This document shows positions 1 through 8,934 of a stretch of DNA of 64,000 bases, piece by piece. The stretch's first letter is position 1, and each line of letters starts with the position of its first letter. Source of the DNA: Puccinia triticina (taxonomy: Eukaryota > Basidiomycota > Pucciniomycetes > Pucciniales > Pucciniaceae). The stretch covers positions 2,935,001 to 2,999,000 of the forward strand of contig NC_070575.1 of assembly GCF_026914185.1 (NCBI RefSeq), read 5' to 3'. A program made the position numbers and the translations under genes. Below the pieces are notes generated by a model. That model saw only the letters and a list, made by a program, of their open reading frames with translations, did no database searches and was not told where the DNA came from.

Positions 1-2
1 GA

Positions 3-1640
3 AACAAGTTTGAAACCATCACTCACTACTTGGTAAGGATGGGGTACAGTACTAGCCTGGAGGAATTCAGACACCTACTTTTGGAAACTCTTCACAAGGA
101 CCTGGATCAAAGAGTTACTAGGAGCTTGATGAGGGACAATCAAATGCTAGCCTCAAAGGATGGAGGTGATATCTTGCCAGACACTGAAACTCTTCTTACC
201 TATATTCACCAGGAAGTTTACTCAAGATCAGTGGTCAACAGAAGGACTGAATGGAGGGCAGAAGAGAAATTCACTTTGGACAACTCACCTAGGATCTCCA
301 AACCCACACCTGCTACTCAGGGAACTGCTCCTACTGCTTCTACTTCTCTGGACAAACAAGTGGAACTCCTTACCAAACAACTTGCATCTCTCACTGCTGG
401 CAAAGGACTACCTCCCCACATGGACAAACCTGCTAGGACCTGGCCATTCAAATGCTATTATTGTCATCAGGAAACCCATGGAACCAACAGCTGCTCTCAA
501 CTTGCCCAGGACATGTCTAGTGGTGCTGTTATCAAGGATGGAAGAGATTACAGACTTCCAGACAAATCAGTTATTCCCTGGATTCCAAGCAGACCAATCA
601 GAACCCCAGTGGAAGAGTACTCTAAAACTAAGCTCACATCTTCTTTTGGCCAACTAGAGGAGGACTCAGTCTATTATCAAGCCCATAGTTATGAAGCAGA
701 CCTTGGAAAGAGGACTAGAAACAACTCTAAGGATCAGGATGAAGAGGAATCAGCCAAGGCAGACAAAAGGATCAGGAAGGAGAAACAGGACCTAATGGAC
801 ATGGATACAGAGGACTTACTTCACATGACACAGCCCCCTACTCCTAGTGCTTCCAAATCCCCTACTTCAAAAGGCTCCCCTCAAGTCAGATTCCAGGATA
901 AGGACAAGGATTCAACTACTGCACCTAAGGACAAACCAATTAAAACCTATTTGGAGAAGACTTTGGCCAAGGAGTACCCAGGAATTGAAGAGGAAGTGGC
1001 TAGTAGGATGTTGACTGCAGGAAAGATGGAGTTGGCTTTTGGAGAAATCTTTGCTATATCACCAGGAGTTACTGACTGTATTAGGAAGAAGATAACCAAC
1101 AGAAGGGTCCCATTGGATGGTGTCAAATCAGCAAACTTCACAGACATGGAGGATGGAGAAGAACCAGCACAGGAGCAACCCACTACTCACTACTCCTGCC
1201 CCCTTGGATACATCACCATCACTATTGGAGGAGAGAAACATCAAGCACTCTTGGATACTGGCTCTATGGTCAACATTATTCCTGAAACTCTTGCTCATAA
1301 ACTTGGATTAGTACTCACTGCCAAATCTATGAAGCTCAAAGGAATTGGAGGTCACCTTACTGATATACCTGGAATTGCTGAAGATGTGGAGGTAACCATT
1401 GGGAAAGTAGTCAGGACAGTTCATTTCTGGGTAGCCAAAGGACCAGTTCAGATGATTATTGGAAAGCCTTTCTTGATGGATGTCTCAGCTAACATCAACT
1501 ACAATGGAGCCAGAGGAGAAGCACTTTCAATCATGGATTCAGCTGGTCAGACTTTTTTGGTTCCAATCATACTCCCCAGTAATCAGAAGTGGGAAACCAG
1601 CATACCTATCAATTCTGGACTGTTAAATTTTTTAGATTGA
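3..1640 (+). CDS. Gypsy-A gag-protease polyprotein, 5' partial
   Basis: The frame is open from base 3, so the ATG at 30 is probably internal and the N-terminus lies left of the window. Counting from that ATG, a CCHC zinc knuckle (C142, C145, H150, C155) marks the nucleocapsid part that binds element RNA. A long charged, low-complexity linker follows. A retropepsin domain then carries the active site LLDTGS (Asp409) and a downstream IIGKPFLMD segment, so gag and protease lie in one frame. The TGA at 1638-1640 is preceded by a slippery heptamer giving access to the pol frame. No inactivating change is visible. Gag and protease together make the particle and process the polyprotein. Confidence 0.85.
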   Translation, partial: NKFETITHYLVRMGYSTSLEEFRHLLLETLHKDLDQRVTRSLMRDNQMLASKDGGDILPDTETLLTYIHQEVYSRSVVNRRTEWRAEEKFTLDNSPRISKPTPATQGTAPTASTSLDKQVELLTKQLASLTAGKGLPPHMDKPARTWPFKCYYCHQETHGTNSCSQLAQDMSSGAVIKDGRDYRLPDKSVIPWIPSRPIRTPVEEYSKTKLTSSFGQLEEDSVYYQAHSYEADLGKRTRNNSKDQDEEESAKADKRIRKEKQDLMDMDTEDLLHMTQPPTPSASKSPTSKGSPQVRFQDKDKDSTTAPKDKPIKTYLEKTLAKEYPGIEEEVASRMLTAGKMELAFGEIFAISPGVTDCIRKKITNRRVPLDGVKSANFTDMEDGEEPAQEQPTTHYSCPLGYITITIGGEKHQALLDTGSMVNIIPETLAHKLGLVLTAKSMKLKGIGGHLTDIPGIAEDVEVTIGKVVRTVHFWVAKGPVQMIIGKPFLMDVSANINYNGARGEALSIMDSAGQTFLVPIILPSNQKWETSIPINSGLLNFLD

Positions 1641-4600
1641 GACCAGGTTTTCAGTTCCCCTCTCTTACAACTGCAACCCTGGAAAACAACCAAAAGCAAC
1701 AAACTGTAGTCACTCATTCAGCAAAATATAAATCAACTCTAAAAAAAATAAAACCAGTAAACCAACCAATGCCATTATCTCTCAATCCCCCATTGTCAAG
1801 GCCACCACTCTCAAGAGATCCTTACCTCACTCCTTTAAGCCCTTTTCCTCCACCATTCACTCCTACCTCCAAGATTACTCAAGAAAGGCTGGACCTCATC
1901 AATTTTGGACCTCCTGGATGGCTTTCTCCTCAAGAATATCTCCTGCTGGTATGGGTAATTGTGATTAGACAAGGTGCTTTGGCTTTTGTAGAAACAGAAA
2001 GAGGCCTTCTTAAACACACCTATGGACAGCCTTATATTATTCCAGTCATTTCTCATGAACCTTGGCAACAGAAACCAATTCCAATCCCTGCACCCATCAA
2101 AGACCAGGTTATAGAATTGGTAAGGGAAAGACTCAGCACTGGCCTCTATGAACAATCCTTTTCCAGTTATTCCAGCCCTATATTTTGTGTAAAGAAGCAG
2201 GATGGTAAGCTCAGAATTGTACATGACCTTCAGAAACTCAACAAAGTCACCATTAAGGACGCTGGACTACCACCAAAGACAGAGGAACTCATTGAATCAT
2301 TCACTGGAAGGGCTTGCTATGGACTAGGTGATATTATGGGAGGATATGATGAAAGAGAATTAGCTCCAGAATCCAGACCTTTGACCACCTTTGAAACACC
2401 CCTTGGAAGATTTCAACTTACCAGATTACCCCAAGGAGCCACCAATTCAGTTGCAGTTTACCAGGCCCAAATGATGTGGATACTCCAGGATGAATTACCT
2501 CAACATATGGGAATCTTTGTGGATGATGGAGGTATAAAAGGACCAACCTCTGACTACAATGAAGAAACTCTAAAGGACAACCCCCAGATCAGAAGATTTA
2601 TCTATGAATATGCCATTACTCTGGAAAGGATTCTTTTCAGGATTGAAGAAGCTGGACTCACCATCTCTGGGAAGAAATTTGCTTGCTGTGTACCTGCTCT
2701 GGATCTGGTTGGCCATGTGGTTTGTAAGGAAGGCAGAAGGATATCCATCAAGAAGCTCAACAAAATTGAAACCTGGCCAACTCCCACCACTCCTTCAGAT
2801 GTCAGAGGATTCCTAGGTATCTGTGTATATGTTAGAATGTTCATTAAAAATTACTCAACCATTACTGCTCCACTCAGAAGACTCACCAGGAAGGACTCCT
2901 CTTGGGATTGGACTGAAGATTGCCAGGATGCCTTTGAGGACCTTAAAAGGATTGTTGGAACTGATATCACCCTGAAGAAATTGGACTATGGACCTAATGC
3001 TGGCTTAATCAAACTCTCAGTGGACTCCAGTGTTATTGCTGCAGGTGCTGTTCTTACTCAACAGGATTCTGATGGATTGGATAGGCCTGTGTTATATGAG
3101 TCAGTAGTCTTTTCACCCAGGGAATCAAAGTACTCACAATCCAAATTAGAACTCTGTGGTGTTGCCAAGATCCTCAAGAAACTTCAAACCAAACTGTGGG
3201 GCCAACATTTTCAACTCAGAGTGGATGCCCAGTGCCTTATTGGAATGATCAACAACCCTTCACTTCCCAATGCCCCTATGAACAGATGGATTGGATTTAT
3301 TCAGTTATTCTCCTATGACCTTGTTCACACTCCTGGAAAAACTTTCACCTTACCTGATGGACTTTCAAGAAGACCTCCTGATTCTGATGAAGATGACTGT
3401 CCTAGCTTTGATGAAGATGAAACCTGGATCAAACCTCACCCTGGATTTGGAACTAAACATTCTACTTTTGGCCTGCTTCTGGGGACATCAGCTAAGTTGG
3501 GGGAGGGGGTAAGTAACTTGCAGCAAGGAATTTGGAAGCACCTCCAGGAATACCTTTCAACCATGAACAAACCTCCAGGATGCAGCAGCCTGGAATTCAA
3601 GAAAATTTTGCACAAATCAGCCAACTTCTTCCTTTCCAATGGAGTCTTGCACAGGATCAACAAACCATTCTCCCAGAAAGTAGTCACCTCCTCTTCAGCT
3701 CAGAATTCCATCCTCAATTCCCTTCATGAATCCTTAGGCCACAGAGGTATTGCTGAAACCTACAGAAGAATTAAACTCAGATTTTGGTGGCCAGGTCTCA
3801 AGAGAGGTGTTACCAAGTGGGTCCAGTCTTGTGAAGCTTGCCAGAAGAGGAGTTCAAAATTGCCAATGGAACCCAAGAAACCTACAGGAGCAGCAACCAT
3901 CTTTGGAAGAGTCAGTTTGGATACAGTTCACATCAAAGCTGGCAAATGGAAATACCTGGTAATTGCAAGAGATGACCTTTCTGGATGGGTAGAGGCAGTT
4001 GGACTAGAAAAGATTCAAGCAAAGAAAATCTCTCAGTGGTTCTTGGACAACTGGATCTACAGATATGGAGCCCCTTGGTCAGTCACAGTGGATGGAGGAT
4101 CTGAATTTGGACAACAATTTCAAAAATCCCTCCTGGAATCTGGAATCAAAATCAAAGTCACCACCCCTTATTATCCTGAAGCAAATGGTATGGTAGAAAG
4201 AGGACATCAGGCAATTAAGGATACCTTTGTCAAGCTCTGTGGAAAAGAAGGCAAGAAGTGGAGGAATTATTTACCTTTAGTTTTATTTGCAGACAGAATT
4301 TCCACCAAAAGATCAACTGGTTACTCACCTTATGAATTAGTTCTTGGACAGCCCCCCATCTTACCCATTGACCTAGAATTGGAAACCTTCTTTGGAGTGG
4401 ATTGGTCAAAGGTAGAATCAACTCAGGATCTTTTATTGGCTAGGACTCAGCAGCTTGAAAACAGGGATACCATCTTGCAGCAAGCACACCAGCAGCTTAT
4501 GGATTCCAGGAAGAACTCTGTGGACTATTGGAACAAGAAGAAAACATCAAGGCAGCCACTAAAGAAAGGTCAATTAGTAGTAGTGTATAACAAATCTTTG

Positions 4601-4774
4601 GACTCTCAGTTTGGCAAGCTCTTTGAAAATAAATGGAATGGCCCTTACAGAATCAAAGCTCAAAACCCAGGAGGATCTTACATCTTGGAAGAATTGGATG
4701 GCACAGAATTAGCCAGAAGGTTTGCTGCAACTCATGTCAAGGAATACCACTCCAGACATCAAAAGAAAAATTAA
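1589..4774 (+). CDS. Gypsy-A pol: reverse transcriptase, RNase H, integrase
   Basis: 1,061 residues if read from the ATG at 1589. More likely it is expressed by -1 frameshift from gag near 1634, because the frames overlap by 52 bp. The reverse transcriptase (about residues 185-400) has the first Asp in GLGDIMGGYD and the catalytic pair as FVDD near residues 308-312, in place of YxDD. RNase H has Asp in LSVDSS, Glu in KLELCG and Asp in LRVDAQ. Integrase starts with an HHCC zinc finger (about 711-755, ending CEACQKR). Its DDE core has Asp in SLDTVH, Asp in TVDGGSEFG and Glu in GMVERGHQ (about 777-874). The frame ends AATHVKEYHSRHQKKN with no chromodomain. No stop interrupts it. Confidence 0.9.
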   Translation: MGNQHTYQFWTVKFFRLRPGFQFPSLTTATLENNQKQQTVVTHSAKYKSTLKKIKPVNQPMPLSLNPPLSRPPLSRDPYLTPLSPFPPPFTPTSKITQERLDLINFGPPGWLSPQEYLLLVWVIVIRQGALAFVETERGLLKHTYGQPYIIPVISHEPWQQKPIPIPAPIKDQVIELVRERLSTGLYEQSFSSYSSPIFCVKKQDGKLRIVHDLQKLNKVTIKDAGLPPKTEELIESFTGRACYGLGDIMGGYDERELAPESRPLTTFETPLGRFQLTRLPQGATNSVAVYQAQMMWILQDELPQHMGIFVDDGGIKGPTSDYNEETLKDNPQIRRFIYEYAITLERILFRIEEAGLTISGKKFACCVPALDLVGHVVCKEGRRISIKKLNKIETWPTPTTPSDVRGFLGICVYVRMFIKNYSTITAPLRRLTRKDSSWDWTEDCQDAFEDLKRIVGTDITLKKLDYGPNAGLIKLSVDSSVIAAGAVLTQQDSDGLDRPVLYESVVFSPRESKYSQSKLELCGVAKILKKLQTKLWGQHFQLRVDAQCLIGMINNPSLPNAPMNRWIGFIQLFSYDLVHTPGKTFTLPDGLSRRPPDSDEDDCPSFDEDETWIKPHPGFGTKHSTFGLLLGTSAKLGEGVSNLQQGIWKHLQEYLSTMNKPPGCSSLEFKKILHKSANFFLSNGVLHRINKPFSQKVVTSSSAQNSILNSLHESLGHRGIAETYRRIKLRFWWPGLKRGVTKWVQSCEACQKRSSKLPMEPKKPTGAATIFGRVSLDTVHIKAGKWKYLVIARDDLSGWVEAVGLEKIQAKKISQWFLDNWIYRYGAPWSVTVDGGSEFGQQFQKSLLESGIKIKVTTPYYPEANGMVERGHQAIKDTFVKLCGKEGKKWRNYLPLVLFADRISTKRSTGYSPYELVLGQPPILPIDLELETFFGVDWSKVESTQDLLLARTQQLENRDTILQQAHQQLMDSRKNSVDYWNKKKTSRQPLKKGQLVVVYNKSLDSQFGKLFENKWNGPYRIKAQNPGGSYILEELDGTELARRFAATHVKEYHSRHQKKN
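1628..1634 (+). promoter_or_regulatory. -1 ribosomal frameshift heptamer T TTT TTA
   Basis: In the gag-protease frame the bases read AAT TTT TTA, so the heptamer is in X XXY YYZ phase. It lies one codon before the gag stop. After a -1 slip, reading continues in the pol frame without a stop. Just upstream, A AAT TTT (1625-1631) is a second possible slip site. The heptamer equals the well-known HIV-1 gag-pol slippery sequence. Confidence 0.7.
3479..3506 (+). promoter_or_regulatory. Possible central polypurine tract inside pol
   Basis: CTGGGGACA, five variable bases, then TAAGTTGGGGGAGG. The same 28-base layout recurs at 7443-7470 directly before the 3' LTR, with 23 of 28 bases identical. It codes for the linker between RNase H and integrase (near residue 631). 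A second internal plus-strand primer is known in lentiviruses and Ty1. Its use here is inference. Confidence 0.5.
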
Positions 4775-5423
4775 AGCATAACATTAGTAAAAATCCTCAA
4801 TAAAGAATAAAAATAGAACTTACCCTCAGCTCTTATCCTCTCCATTTCTGCTTCTACCCTCCAACCATCTTCCTCCTCTTCCACTTGGTCCCTCACCCTT
4901 AACAACTCCAGGGCATTCTTTTCCTCAGTTTCCTCTATCATGGCATCTATTATGGAATGAGTATCCATCTAAAAATCAAAATAGAAACAGGGAAAAATAT
5001 CAGTATTATAATCAATCTTCTTTCTTTTCAAATTCTTATTCATCTACATACAGAATCCACTCGACATACATGTGCAAAGGCGTTGTGAAATCGGCTATAC
5101 AACCTCAGACGTGCGTTTCGTGCGGCAACCGGGTCGTCGAGGTCCTCACGAGCAAAGGCAAGGAGTCCTTGCTGGATAAAGTGGCGCAAGGCGTAGATTT
5201 CTTTGGGTTTGAAACTGTGCCGCATGCCGGAGTTATATGCGTGGACGTTGTCTACGGCCGAGTGCGCTCGACGAATGGAAAACGGGATATCGTAAGAGGG
5301 GCTAATAACGGCTGCTTTGTCAAGTTGAGATGAAGTTATGGACGTGTTTGAAGAATAATCTAAGGAGTTATCGAGGTTTTCTTTTGGCGATGAGGGCGTG
5401 GAAGTGGCGCTGGAGGCAAACAT
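4771..5423 (-). CDS. Candidate spliced antisense gene between Gypsy-A pol and 3' LTR
   Basis: Exon 1 runs 5423 to 5052 (124 codons, Ser/Thr-rich N-terminus, then a charged helical part). The intron 5051-4969 (83 bp) starts GTATGT and ends TTTTTAG. Exon 2, 4968 to 4771, joins in phase and adds 65 residues, mostly an acidic helix rich in Glu (EETEEKNALELL, QVEEEEDGW). It stops on a TAA overlapping the pol stop, so the two genes converge. A further GTAAGT near 4823 could open a second intron instead. Upstream are a TATAAGG and a TGACGTCA site. I recognise no domain. Exon 1 is CpG-rich, unlike the CpG-free pol. Extra antisense genes at this place are known in plant elements such as Grande. A chance open frame is the alternative. 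Confidence 0.45.
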
Positions 5424-6440
5424 TACGGATATTGAATGCGATAACGGAACTTTTCCGTTGGCCGACGACCTGGACCTTATAGATACTCATTTTTCTTCAT
5501 TTTATGACGTCACTATGGACGCCTTTACCTTTCAGAAACGTGTGGCGCGGATTCTCTTTCATTTTCTTAATGTTGACTCTGGTGTTCGACCCAGTTTAAT
5601 TAAATTCTTGGAACGCTTTCACGTCATTCTTTTCGCCTATAACTTTTTTCAATCAATTGGCCAGCTTCAGGAGTCTAATTGGACAGCTACTTGGCGTTAC
5701 CTTAAGAGTATTTCATCATGTATTCATCTCCCTTCAACTCCTATACGATGGAAACCGCGAAAAATCATAATAAAGCTTTAATCGCTCGAATAATCGGTCG
5801 GCCGGCTTCAAATTTAATATTGATCATTACAGTCTTCATAAATGCGATCTTGCCTTTCATTTGAACTCAGTTCTGGACGATTCTATCGAGCCGATTAGAA
5901 TTTATAACCCCTCAAAGTTTCCCTAGGATTTACGCGGCCCCGCGGGTGCCATTCATTAAACGTTTACAGCGACCTATCGGCCGAAAGGAATCTCAATATC
6001 AATCTATTCTAGTTTCATCTCCTCCTTCTTGCCTTTCAAATGAGCTCCTAATTAGGAAATTTCATCGACGGGTTTTTGGAGTTATATGCAAAGGAAGATG
6101 GTCTCTTAATTTGCACGGCTTTACTACTACGCGCGCACGCGGGTCTTGCTTGGATCTTTAACCGGCCCTACACAATCAATACTCAACCCTTAAAAATAAA
6201 CATTATATACCATTTTAATCTACGGAATCGCCTCTTTTGAATGAACTCGGTTTCAAGAATTTTCATCGAGCCGTTCCGGAGATACGGGTTGACCATTTTC
6301 TAGTTTTTCTTTTCGTCATTCCGCAAGCACGCCTCCCGCTTGGAGCCCCCGCTCAGACAACAGGACCCCTCTTTTGACAGCACGCGCGCATGGACACATG
6401 TTCCATTCCTCATCTGTACAAAATTTAACGCTTTTTTCGT
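5424..6440 (+). other. CpG-rich spacer of Gypsy-A with diverged internal repeats
   Basis: No convincing gene on the plus strand, although 5398-5781 is an open frame overlapping the start of the antisense gene. Three diverged copies of a motif with CTTTCAAATGAACTC and TTTCATCGAGCCG lie near 5850, 6035 and 6235. CG dinucleotides are frequent here and almost absent on both sides. Confidence 0.45.
5475..5512 (-). promoter_or_regulatory. CRE and TATA motifs upstream of the antisense gene
   Basis: Reading the minus strand, TGACGTCA (5512-5505, the palindromic ATF/CREB site) is followed after 23 bases by TATAAGG (5481-5475), then 51 bases to the candidate ATG at 5423. The spacing suits a Pol II core promoter with a short leader. 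Seen in sequence only. Confidence 0.4.
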
Positions 6441-6534
6441 GGTGGACATGGGGAAATTAAAAGGAGTGAAGTACTCAAGAATAATTCAGGGAGAGGGGGG
6501 GAGAAGAAAACAATCATCATGGAAAAGGAATTCA

Positions 6535-7400
6535 TTCTGGAATCATCACTCATTTTTATCCATCCATCAATCCATCCATCCATCATTATTCCTTACCATC
6601 TAATATCAATTATGGATCATCAATCAATTCAATCATCCATCAATCAATCCATCCATCCAACATTATTCCTTACCATCCCATAGCAATTACTGGACATCCA
6701 ACCACCACAATATTGGAACTTCATCATCTTCACCCTATATTCTAGGAATTATTCAACCAACAAATCAATCACTCATTCATTCATCATTATAATCAATTTC
6801 TTCCAACACATTGCAGCTCAGAAACCACCCAACTTGAGCAAGAATATTCTTTGGACAGCTTATCAACCTCTCTGGACTTCAAATTCTCTTCACTGAACTT
6901 TACATTATATACTCAGAAACTCAGAAATCCAGTCATTCAATTCCAAATCATTCACACCCTTCAGAAATTACAATTATCAACCTCATCAATCAATCAATCA
7001 ATCATCATCAATCATTGCATTCTTCCTTAGCCTCAGTTAGGCGGGAAAATTATTCTCCAGAGTGGAAATTAGTCTAATATGTGTCTGTCTCAAGGATATT
7101 GCCTTCAGCAGAGTTAGATCTTCTTAAACATTCAACCCTCATTGATAATTGGACCTTCTTTTGGATACTGGACTCTTTGGATTGGATACTGGACTATGGA
7201 TACTCTGGATACATAGGACTATTGGACTTTGGATTGGACTTGGATACCTTGGACGCAGATATACTGGACTTGGTTTATACTTGGATTCTAATTGGCTTTG
7301 GACACTGGACTCTGGATTTGGACTGCTACTCAGGACTTTGGATTTCACCTTTTGGAGGAAGAACACTGGACTTTGGACTTTGGACTCTTGGACTCAACAT
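6535..7400 (+). repeat. Simple-sequence tracts in the Gypsy-A 3' spacer
   Basis: 6535-7020 is rich in ATCC/ATCA units with a partly duplicated block (ATTATTCCTTACCATC at about 6585 and 6662). 7150-7400 is rich in TGGACT and TTGGA units. Open frames here (for example 7081-7500, W/L/D-rich) follow from the repeats and are not believed. Confidence 0.6.
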
Positions 7401-7442
7401 TCTTCAACTCTTTCTGGATCACTCTTCTCTTTGGTGCATTGC

Positions 7443-7470
7443 CTGGGGACAGACAATAAGTTGGGGGAGG
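7443..7470 (+). promoter_or_regulatory. 3' polypurine tract of Gypsy-A
   Basis: CTGGGGACA, five bases, TAAGTTGGGGGAGG, ending two bases before the TGTGG start of the LTR. This is the expected place for the plus-strand primer. Confidence 0.65.
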
Positions 7471-7471
7471 A

Positions 7472-8403
7472 TGTGGTGCTCCATTCCAAACCATAAGTAG
7501 TATTTTATTGCTTTCTTTTACATATATTCATCATTACATTGAACATTTCCCCATAACCCTTCACAAATACCTCATTATTATTGCATATTCAGATTCTACA
7601 TCAAATTTCACATATAGTCCCTCATACATAGTATACCCTAATCTTCAATGGTTCAATAGTTATAGAGGATATAAGACTTACAGATAATCTACAGTCTTCA
7701 TTAGTTACAATACTCAATTCATTAGTAACTTACTGGAATCATTACAGCACATCCCTTTTACATAATTACTTTCACATACTAAACCCTTTACATACATTCC
7801 TCATTATGTACTATGGCTATTGTACACATTACATCATTAGATCTGTGCTTACCTCTTTCAGTAGTGCTCATCATTACAAGTAGTTACTATGTTCTCATCA
7901 CTTTTCCCCATTAGTACATTCTTTTATTCCCATAACCAGCATTCCCTTTTCAGCATTGCTCATCATTACATACTGTTACTATGTTCACATCACTCTTCCT
8001 CATTTGTACAACCTTCATTCTCATAGCCAGAACTCTTCATTGTCTGTGCTCATCCCTCCTTACTATAAGAATTGTCTTCCCCCCCCTCACTTGTACCTCA
8101 TGCAGAGAAATCTATACAGAATTTATAGATAATTTTGGATACAGAAATTATAAGTTCCCCACTCTCATCAATCCTCCATCTCTCTTACCCTCAGTAGTCA
8201 GTAGTTAAAGCTCATAGTACTAGCTCCTAAGATCAAGCAGAAATCAGCCACACCTTTTCTTCTTTTTTCTTAGTGTTACTCTCATCCCCTCAGCATTAGT
8301 CAGGAAGGCAGCCTCATCAGCACCCTTGCATAGCTTACATTAGTACTAGTGTTGCTATCCATTTACCTTCCAAGCTCTATTCTCCCCTTTGAGTAGTTCC
8401 ACA
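7472..8403 (+). repeat. 3' LTR of Gypsy-A
   Basis: 932 bp, from TGTGGTGC to TTCCACA, with perfect 5-bp inverted ends (TGTGG/CCACA). AT-rich and free of CG by eye. Host-like sequence starts at 8404 with CCGCT, the expected target-duplication position. The partner LTR is outside the window, so the boundaries rest on the ends, the polypurine tract and the composition change. Confidence 0.65.
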
Positions 8404-8934
8404 CCGCTTGTGATTTGCAATCAGATTTGCAATTTCATGATGATGAGGATGACAAGGATGAATGTGAAGTGGACTGTGGGTCATTGAGGTTATATTACAT
8501 TTGGGCAGCTGCTTGTCCCTTTCCCAGTTTCTCATGACGATCTGATATACTGCCATAATCATTTACCAGCTCATCATTTGGAATCAGGTTTGGAAGGTCT
8601 TATTGTATCTCACCCGCGACGTATCTTCCCCTGTTCATTGTGGCCATTCCAATCATTTTTCAGCTCATGACTTGGGACATCATTCTGAAGATAATGAGGA
8701 ACATGAATTGGACCGTACGTTTTATCACATCTTAGTAACTGCCTGTGCGTTGTCGGGTTTCTTATTACGATTTGCACCACTGCCATCATTTCCCAGCTTG
8801 TGATTTGGAGTCCAATTTGGAATATCACCCTGAGGAAAATGCGCAATATGAAGACGACCGTACGTCTTTGAGACTTTCTCACAACCCACACGCTACTTGT
8901 TTCAATAATATCTCATTCAATTTCCCCTTTCAGA
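8404..8934 (+). repeat. Tandemly duplicated mini-exon/intron units
   Basis: Similar units each hold a short acidic coding piece followed by an intron-like piece. Coding pieces begin near 8408 (CDLQSDLQFHDD), 8570 (HHLESGLEG), 8657 (HDLGHHSEDNEEHELDR) and 8798 (CDLESNLEYHPEEN). They are separated by segments starting GTACG or similar and ending TTTACCAG, TTTTTCAG or TTTCCCAG, with a shared core near ATTACGAT and TGCCAT. Probably duplicated 5' exons of the gene that follows. Confidence 0.45.

Larger units (their letters stand above)
1..8403 (+). mobile_element. Gypsy-A: Ty3/gypsy LTR retrotransposon, 5' end outside the window
   Basis: Order on the plus strand: gag-protease frame (open to the window edge), pol frame (RT, RNase H, integrase), a 2.7-kb spacer, a polypurine tract at 7443-7470 and a 3' LTR at 7472-8403. 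Both large frames are open. By eye there is one CG dinucleotide (2260-2261) in the first 4.77 kb and none in the LTR, whereas 5055-6440 is CpG-rich. The right boundary is set by the CCACA end of the LTR, inverse of its TGTGG start, and by return of CpG at 8404. The target duplication cannot be checked because the 5' LTR is not in the window. Confidence 0.85.

Noticed and set aside
7081..7500. Plus-strand frame rich in W, L and D
   Set aside because: Encoded by TGGACT/TTGGAT simple repeats.
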